Shown one piece after another: positions 58,001-64,000 of a stretch of DNA of 64,000 nucleotides. This stretch comes from Cryptomeria japonica. Taxonomy: Eukaryota > Streptophyta > Pinopsida > Cupressales > Cupressaceae. The position numbers and the translations under genes are program-made. Below the pieces are notes generated by a model. It ran no database searches, had not been told where the DNA came from, and saw only the letters and a program-made list of their open reading frames with translations. The DNA lies in the NCBI RefSeq assembly GCF_030272615.1, contig NC_081408.1, positions 404,045,389 to 404,109,388 on the forward strand. Reading direction: 5' to 3'. Position 1 is the first letter of the stretch. Each line of letters begins with the position of its first letter.

Positions 58001-59210
58001 CCTATTATGTCATAATAGGTCCTATTATGTCATCATATGTCATATTATGTCATAAAACCCCTTAAGAGGACCTATTATGACTTTATACCCCTTACCAGGA
58101 CTTGTTAAAGGGTATTATGCCATAACAAGACCTATTGTGACATAATAGAACCTATAATGTCATAATATGACCTATTATGTCTTAATGGGTCCCATTGTGA
58201 CATAATAGGTTCTATTATGACATAATACAATCTATTATGTCATAATACGACCTATTATGTCATAAGACCCTTTGAGAGGACCTATTATGATATTATAACT
58301 CTTACTAGAACCTATTATGACATAAGACCCCTTATTAGGGCTTATTATGACATATGTAGAGAAAGATAAGTTGGTTGGGAGAGAGAGATAGTACTTTTAG
58401 AGAGAGTTAAGGGGTATTATGTCATAACAGAACCTATTGTAACATAATAGGACCTATAATGTCATAATACGACCTATAATGTCATAATATGACATATTAT
58501 GTCATAATAAGTCACATTGTGACATAATAGGTCCTATTGTGACATAATACGACCTATTATGTCATAATAGGTCCTATTATGTCATAATAGGTCCTATTAT
58601 GTCATAATAGGTCCTGTTATGTCATAATACCTCTTAAGAGGACCTATTATGACATAAGACCCCTTAGTAGGATCTATTATGACATAATAGGTTCGATTAT
58701 CACATAATAGGTTCGATTATCACATAATAGGACCTATTATGACATAATAGGTCCTATATTGTCATAAGACCCCTTAAGAGGACCTACTATAACATTATAC
58801 CCCTTAGTAGGACATGTTAAAGGGTATTATGTCATAATAAGACTATAGTGACATAATAAGATTACGATGATGTAATAGGTCCTATTATGACATCATAGGT
58901 CATATTATGTCATAAAACCCCTTAAGAGGACCTATTATAACTTTATACCCCTTACTAGGACTTGTTAAGGGGTATTATGTCATAATAGGACCTATAATGT
59001 CACAATGCGACCTATTATGCCATAATAGGTCCTATTGTGACATAATAGGTCCCATTGTGACATAATAGGTCCTTAAGAGGACCTATCAAGACATTATACC
59101 TCTTACCAAAACCTATTATGACATAAGACCCCTTAGTAGGACCTATTATGACATATGTAGAGAAAGATACGTTGGTTGGGAGAAAGAGATGGTACGTTAA
59201 GAGAGAGTTA
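55060..59210. repeat. Self-complementary 20-bp satellite, about 4.1 kb
   Basis: The consensus monomer is AGGTCCTATTATGTCATAAT with T/A exchange at two positions. It equals TAGGWCCTA plus TTATGWCATAA, each palindromic about W, so the array reads the same on both strands with a dyad every 10 bp. Variant monomers with CCCCTTAAGAGGACCT or CCCCTTAGTAGGACC occur about every 60-200 bp, and a gttaaagggtattatgtca variant recurs irregularly. A purine-rich spacer (gtagagaaagataagttggt) appears at about 57223, 58352 and 59157. No coding capacity. Confidence 0.95.
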
Positions 59211-59471
59211 TATATGTATATATAGAGAAATATAGGTAGGTAGGGGGTAAGGAGAGGTGTATAGAGAGAGCAAAGATAAAGAGTAAAGGGTTAAGGATGC
59301 GAGAGAGATGTAGAGACATAGTTTTAGATTTTGGGAGAGAGGGGACAAAGTGAGATAGTAAGGGAAAAAAAAGACAAAGAGAAATGTGACTTATATATAA
59401 ATTTTATATTTCATGTATATATAGTGTGTATTTTAAAAAAAAAAAATTAAAAAAATAATAATAAAAAAAAG

Positions 59472-59489
59472 GAAACGGGATCCCGTTTC
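59472..59489. repeat. Perfect 18-bp palindrome, right inner
   Basis: GAAACGGGATCCCGTTTC, partner of 54747-54764. Confidence 0.97.
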
Positions 59490-59517
59490 TTAGATCTAGG
59501 CTCAAGATCCCGAAGCT

Positions 59518-59533
59518 AAACGAGATCTCGTTT
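59518..59533. repeat. Perfect 16-bp palindrome, right outer
   Basis: AAACGAGATCTCGTTT, partner of 54729-54744. A degraded relative (gaaacaagatcccatttc) follows at 59562-59579. Confidence 0.97.
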
Positions 59534-59667
59534 CAAATTTTATCTCGGGTTCCCGACATGAAACAAGATCCCATTTCATTTCTCATGCGCTCTGTGAGAG
59601 TTGCCATTTTTGTCTAAGTGTAAAACTTCCACACTAAGTGGACACAACTTTGTGCACTTACCCTTTT

Positions 59668-60369
59668 CATGGATTTAACTAGAGTGTCATCAACATAATC
59701 CTCCATGTTTTTGTGCATCATATCATGAAAAATTGTTGTTATAGCTCTTTGATAAGTAGCGTGTGCATTCTTTAAACCAAAGGGCATTACATTCCAGTAG
59801 AACGTTTCCCATGCACAGAGAAAATGTTGTTTTCTCTTGATCCTCAGATGCAATCTTGATCTGATTGTACCTAGAAAATCCATCCATTAAAGAGTACATT
59901 TCATAGCCAACAATCATGTCCATGATCATGTCTATGTTGGGTAGTGGAAAATCATCTTTCAGACAGGCTTTGTTTAAATATCTGAAATCAGTGCAAACAC
60001 GTATTGACTTGTCAGGTTTAGAAACAGGCACAATATTAGATATCCATTCGGCATAATCAATTGCTCTGATGAATCCAACTTTCAGCAATTTTTCTAGCTC
60101 AACCTTAACAAGTAATGCAACATGAGGATGCATTTTTGGAGTTTTTGCTTAACAGGTTTAACTCCAAGAGTGATAGAAAGATGATGCATTATGAGGTTAG
60201 GATCCAAACCTGGCATATCAACATATGTCCATGCAAAATTGATCTTCTTTTCTGTGAAGAAATCAACAAATTCTTTTAGTTCTTCGGCTGACAAGGATTG
60301 AGCTACATGTATGGTGTGCTGAGCTTCTTCTGTTCCAATGTTTACTGTTCGTGTAGGTTCAATTAGCAC
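59668..60369 (-). pseudogene. Reverse transcriptase, palm/fingers part
   Basis: The pieces are 60369-60094 (leader ending HHLSITLGVKPVKQKLQK), 60133 downwards (SNIVPVSKPDKSIRVCTDFR, YLNKACLKDDFPLPNIDMIM, YSLMDGFSRYNQIKI) and, after a frameshift near 59813, NVMPFGLKNAHATYQRA and EDYVDDTLVKSMK with an intact YVDD catalytic motif. The coding sequence stops at the boundary of the 5.8-kb insertion and resumes at 53854. Confidence 0.88.
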
Positions 60370-62314
60370 TGATGATCGCTCTTAAAAGTGATCAGGCAAA
60401 ATGTCAAGTATCTCTCCTTCAGGCGCCTCAGAGAGGTTTTCACCGTTAGGTACGTCCTTTATTTTTACTATTTTTTATTCTGATACCACCACAGTGTGGT
60501 TTTCACCATCAGAACTCTTATTTTTCTTTTTTTGATTTTTGCGACTAAAATACTTGACATTTGTTGTTGTCATATTCTCACTTTATTCACTGAAGAGTCC
60601 ATTGGTTCAACTGCATTAAGATAATAGGCTAATGTATAGTCATTGGAAAAGGTAGGTATATTCAAAGGTTGATCTTGGAGAGTACAATCAATAAGCTCAG
60701 GATGTACCAGGGATATAGATTTAACAGGTTCAAGGGAATTCATAGTATTATCATCACAACTTCGGACTAACAAGTCGAGTTCTAGAAGACTACCTTGCGT
60801 AAGCGTCTCGAGACCAGGAAGAGTTAGAACATGATTATTGAAGTTTACGTTAGTATTTAGGGAACCTAACCCAACAGACTTACCACTAGCACCATCTTTT
60901 ACTTCGGACTAGACTACATATCGTGGTTTGACAATAACAGGGTCAGCAAACAGAATGTCAAAATTCATGACTGAGTAGTCATAGTTGGGTGTCGAATATG
61001 TATTGTCATAAATAGAGCTTATGTCAGAGTGATCAAAGTCATAAGATGAAATTTTTGACTCTTCTTCAAGTGGCTTAGTGAAAGTATGTATAGTATCAAT
61101 ATGTACATATTTGATGTTGCAAGTTCCTTCATGATTTGGTTCAATGATCACTTGTATTTGACATACCTGTTGACATAACCTTGATGTTTTTGTTAGTCTT
61201 TGTTGTCTTTTCCATGCAACTTCCTTTGGACTAATGACTGGCCCTTTTCTTGTAGCCTCCAATTCTTCTTTTGTAGTTCCATACCTGATTGGATCTATCT
61301 CGTTAGAGGGAGATATAGCAGGTGAAGAATTTTCTTATGTTCTTTCTTCTTTTAGCTGTTGTTCATAGTCTTCTTGTCTTTTTAGTCTGATTTCCTCTAT
61401 TTGCTTTTGTAGCTTCAAGTGTATTATCTCTTGTGCTTCATCTATGATATCACTAGGTTCCTCAGGAGTTTCTTTAGTAGATGTATCTTAGAGAGGATCT
61501 GGACCCCATTCATACTCATTCGAGCCAGTTTCTGACTTATCTATTTGGATTCTACCTGTGTACATGACCAGAATGTTCAGTTGTGCAAACAACTCTTTAA
61601 TTCCTTCGATCTCTCCTCTCATATCTTATGGGATTTCTACTCCTTGTAGTGTTATTGCTGATACAATTGAAACTTGATTACCACATGCTTCTTCTCTCTT
61701 GTTTGCCAATTCTTCTTGTTCATTTTCATACTCTTCCTGAGTTTGCTGAGTATTTACTTCCTATGATGTTGAAGGTGGTATCTTTTTCCTCTACTTAGAT
61801 TGACGATGAGAAGTATGTTTCTGATCTGATGACTCCTTCAAATGGTATCCAAGTCTAGCTTTATCATTTTTAGACTTAGTTTGTAGTTGAATAGGCTCAA
61901 CAATACCTTCTTGATGCACTTGAATATCCGATGTGGTGATTCATCTTATAGCCTGGACCATATTGTGCAGGGGAGATTTCACAGTGTTGTACTTCTTTGT
62001 TTTCACTATCTTCTTTGAAAAGTCATTTGAGAACAACATCCTCTTCTATTTTATCTACAAGTGAAGCAGAGGATTGTACAAAAATACCATCAAATGACAT
62101 TTGGAGTTGAAGTTTGTGGCTTCACAGCCTATGATGGCTTTCCAGACTATCTTGGTGATGGAGGAAGAGACATTAATGAAAATACAGGTTCTATCTTGTA
62201 TCTATCCATGCCAATGTCTATGATTTTCAATTTATTTTCTAGGTCTTTCATCAAAGTTTCTGAACTTTCAGCTGTAGAGGCTGCTCTGTTATAAGGAACA
62301 AAGGTATCAATACA
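60370..62314 (-). other. Protease-RT spacer of the gypsy element
   Basis: Fragmentary minus-strand frames (for example 61262-60909 with SPKEVAWKRQQRLTKTSRLC, and 60773-60570) fit the variable spacer between protease and RT in this lineage. No domain recognised. Confidence 0.5.
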
Positions 62315-62851
62315 CTATTTTAATGCACTACAAGTGTAACTTGTATCAGCAGGAATACTGAATTCAACTCCATTATAAGGAAATTTCAAACACTGATGAT
62401 AGGTAGACGATATTGCTTGTATTTCGTGAATCCATGGCCTGCCCAACAAGATGATGTATGAAAGAGGAAGGTCAAGCACATGAAAAATTACATCTCTCTC
62501 CATAGGTCCTACCCTGATCGAAAATAGCACTAGACCTTTAGAGGTTCTTTCTTCTTCATCATAAGCTTTGATTGTTATTTTCTTTGTTGGATCAATGACA
62601 TCTTTAGAAAATCCCAACTATGTTAGTAGATTGTAGGTACAAATATTCAACCCAACGCCTCCATCTATCAAAACATGTTCGACTTGGTGTTTATGGATCA
62701 TAGCTTTGATGTGCAATGGCTGGTTATGTGGGTGATTTAGTGAATTGTCACCTTCTTTAGAGAAGGTGATGTAATGAGGCGAAGTCAGGTGACCCACCAT
62801 AGATTGAAACTGATCTACATCTAAATCTTTCGGGACATTAGTAGTTATCAA
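62315..62851 (-). pseudogene. Aspartic protease of the gypsy element
   Basis: The active-site block is HVLIDGGVGLNICTYNLL, with D-G-G in place of the D-S/T-G of retroviral proteases, as seen in related plant elements. The second block is LSYIILLGRPWIHEIQAISS (the ILGRPW motif). A TAG at 62618 interrupts the frame between the two blocks, so the protein is split into two open pieces. Confidence 0.8.
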
Positions 62852-62923
62852 AGCTTTGTCCAGGATCTCTTTATGAACAAGAGAGATCTTAAGTAGTTCA
62901 AAAATGGAGATTTGAGTAGTAGT

Positions 62924-64000
62924 TCATTTCAATTGTTTGACAATGCTATAACCAGGAGAGGATGATGAAGTCAGCTGCTTAGATTTAGCCGTGATCATAT
63001 CTGGTTGTCTGTTTGAAGAAGTCAGTAGGTTTGATGTTTTTTGATCAAGAGTTGAGGAACTATCTCCTTTGAGAGTAACCTTTTTTTGAGCGTGGGTTAC
63101 ATCATTTGCAGTTTGTGTTTTATTTTGTTTATCTTTGATTATGATCACGTTACAATACTTAGATTGGGAAGATGCAATCATGTTGATCATATTGTCATTG
63201 TTAGTGTAGGTGTAATTGACTTTGGCACTTCCCTTGCATTTTGAGGAATCACCTTGTCCATAAGCAGGTAAGGGATCTTTAAAATATTTGTGCTCAACAT
63301 TAGTCATGTGATTTCAAACAACAATTTTGCTAGCATCGATGAGGTATTGAATCTCATGTTTGAGTTTCATGCAGTTGTTTGTTGTATGACCCTTGTTTCG
63401 ATGGTATTCATAGTATTCATTTTCCCTCCACCATTTGGATTTAACTTCTGGATCATATGGTCTAGAGTTGTTCGGCAATGTTATCAGATCATTTGACAAT
63501 AAGTTTTAAGAGATGATTCATATGATTCTTCCAAAGGAGTGAAATCATGTTTAGGCTTTGTAAGCCAAGGTTTCTCCTCAAACCACTCTTTTGATTTCTT
63601 CAGAGGGTTTTCCACTGCAGTTTCAGCTGCTTTGAGTGCTTGTATGCCGCTAGCCATATTAAATATTGTGGGTTTTGATTTTGTTTTAACTGTGCCTACC
63701 ACTCCATCATTAACAACGTTTTTGTTATTATCTTTGTCATATTTCTAGTATTTGTTCTTTTCTTTGGAGCTAGAGCCTTGTTGTGTTTCTTTCCAAGGTG
63801 ATATATCTCCTTTCTTTATAAGCACATCTTCCACTCTGAGGGCAGTATCTACCATTTTGTTAAATGAAGGGTATACTTGCATTTGGATATTGTATTTCAA
63901 TTCAGGGATCAAGTTATTGACAAAAATGTCCATCTTCTCAGAATCTGGAATAGGCCATGAATATCTAGAGAACATCTTTCTCCAATGTTGAAGAAAAGTG
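62924..64000 (-). pseudogene. gag of the gypsy element (partial)
   Basis: Frames at 63975-63745 (EKMDIFVNNLIPELKYNIQM, ALRVEDVLIKKGD), 63702-63484 (LKKSKEWFEEKPWLTKPKHD) and 63499-63314 cover the retrotrans_gag C-terminus. The knuckle region reads YYEYHRNKGHTTNNCMKLKH. Related elements usually have YCEYHR, so the first cysteine seems changed to tyrosine (TGT to TAT, a G-to-A change). A linker follows to 62924. The gag start is outside the window. Confidence 0.75.

Larger units (their letters stand above)
53855..59663 (-). mobile_element. Intron-like inverted-repeat element with palindromic satellite core, 5.8 kb
   Basis: It is inserted in the RT codons S-M-K-R. The flanks duplicate tttt (53851-53854 and 59664-59667), so the uninterrupted target is ATG AAA AGA on the minus strand. 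The 28-bp termini agree at 24 positions: both start GGGTA and share TGCA and AAGTTGTGTCCACTT. On the RT sense strand the element starts GG|GTAAGT and ends TTCTTGCAG|GTACCC, i.e. splice donor and acceptor. Mirrored inside the ends are AAACGAGATCTCGTTT and GAAACGGGATCCCGTTTC, then shared AT-rich blocks (ctatatatacatgaaatat, aagtcacattt). The left arm has about 0.75 kb not present on the right. The core is the satellite at 55060-59210. It encodes no protein I can see, so it would be non-autonomous. A 4-bp target duplication does not fit hAT, Mutator or CACTA elements. Confidence 0.75.
51419..64000 (-). mobile_element. Ty3/gypsy retrotransposon, Tat-type, incomplete at window edge and interrupted
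   Basis: Reading on the minus strand from the window end, the order is gag, protease, a long spacer, RT, RNase H, a second archaeal-like RNase H, then integrase. The double RNase H and the DGG protease motif point to the Tat lineage, in which extra ORFs, sometimes antisense, are common. The element is split in RT by a 5.8-kb insertion (53855-59663). Many stops and frameshifts and a mutated catalytic integrase residue show it is inactive. Its 5' LTR lies beyond the window. Its 3' LTR may be copy B at 45054-46815. Confidence 0.85.

Noticed and set aside
55060-59210. CRISPR array.
   Set aside because: Repeats are contiguous self-palindromic 20-mers without unique spacers, inside a plant retroelement.
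53855-59663. Assigning the element to CACTA, Mutator, hAT or piggyBac.
   Set aside because: Termini start GGGTA and the flank duplication is 4 bp of T. These families have CACT(A/G) ends with 3 bp, about 9 bp, 8 bp or TTAA respectively.

Overview
The window reads as nuclear DNA of a large-genome seed plant, most likely a gymnosperm (inference). It has one conserved host gene with long, repeat-filled introns, surrounded by old and nested transposable elements. There are no bacterial-style operons, no CRISPR array, and no rRNA or tRNA gene that I could recognise.

Host gene. The minus strand carries the 5' part of a LUC7-family U1 snRNP gene of the LUC7RL subtype. Eight exons run from 39135 down to 18734. 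All seven introns between them have GT...AG ends and compatible phases, and the joined exons give 263 residues without a stop. The introns range from 128 bp to 14.5 kb. The exons for the second zinc finger and the C-terminal tail are not visible, so the eighth intron either runs past base 1 (more than 18.7 kb) or the 3' end has been lost.

Left part (1-18733), inside or downstream of that gene. There is a degenerate hAT transposon of 4764 bp (2310-7073) with an 8-bp target duplication matching at 7 of 8 positions. Next come an array of AAGTCCGCC-centred repeats (8650-9360), a GC-rich palindromic minisatellite (12235-12530), a putative LTR ending at 14312, and a broken reading frame of unknown family ending in a coiled coil (14353-16960). 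Further elements in the introns are a 71-bp repeat pair around an LTR-like segment (19930-20676), a 297-bp tandem duplication (22331-22924), a hAT-like MITE (27984-28882), a two-copy dispersed repeat, and a second hAT-like MITE with a perfect 8-bp target duplication (34507-35699).

Right part (39840-64000). A DUF4283/zinc-knuckle (LINE-type) ORF1 remnant is split by a copia-like LTR segment. Two 1.8-kb LTR-like copies (43244-45026 and 45054-46815) follow in tandem. To their right lies a plus-strand plant-mobile-domain (PMD) gene, decayed mostly by TAG stops. From 51.4 kb to the window end there is a minus-strand Ty3/gypsy element of the Tat type, with gag, protease, RT, RNase H, a second (archaeal-like) RNase H and integrase.

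Most unusual object. The gypsy RT gene is interrupted, two residues after the lysine-serine that follows its YVDD box, by a 5809-bp inverted-repeat element (53855-59663). Its ends look like splice sites in the sense of the RT gene. Excising GT...AG would leave an in-frame 12-nt scar. Its core is a roughly 4.1-kb satellite whose 20-bp monomer is made of two W-centred palindromes, so the array is nearly its own reverse complement with a dyad axis every 10 bp. The array is bracketed by mirrored pairs of perfect palindromes. I regard this as the best candidate for an undescribed element family.
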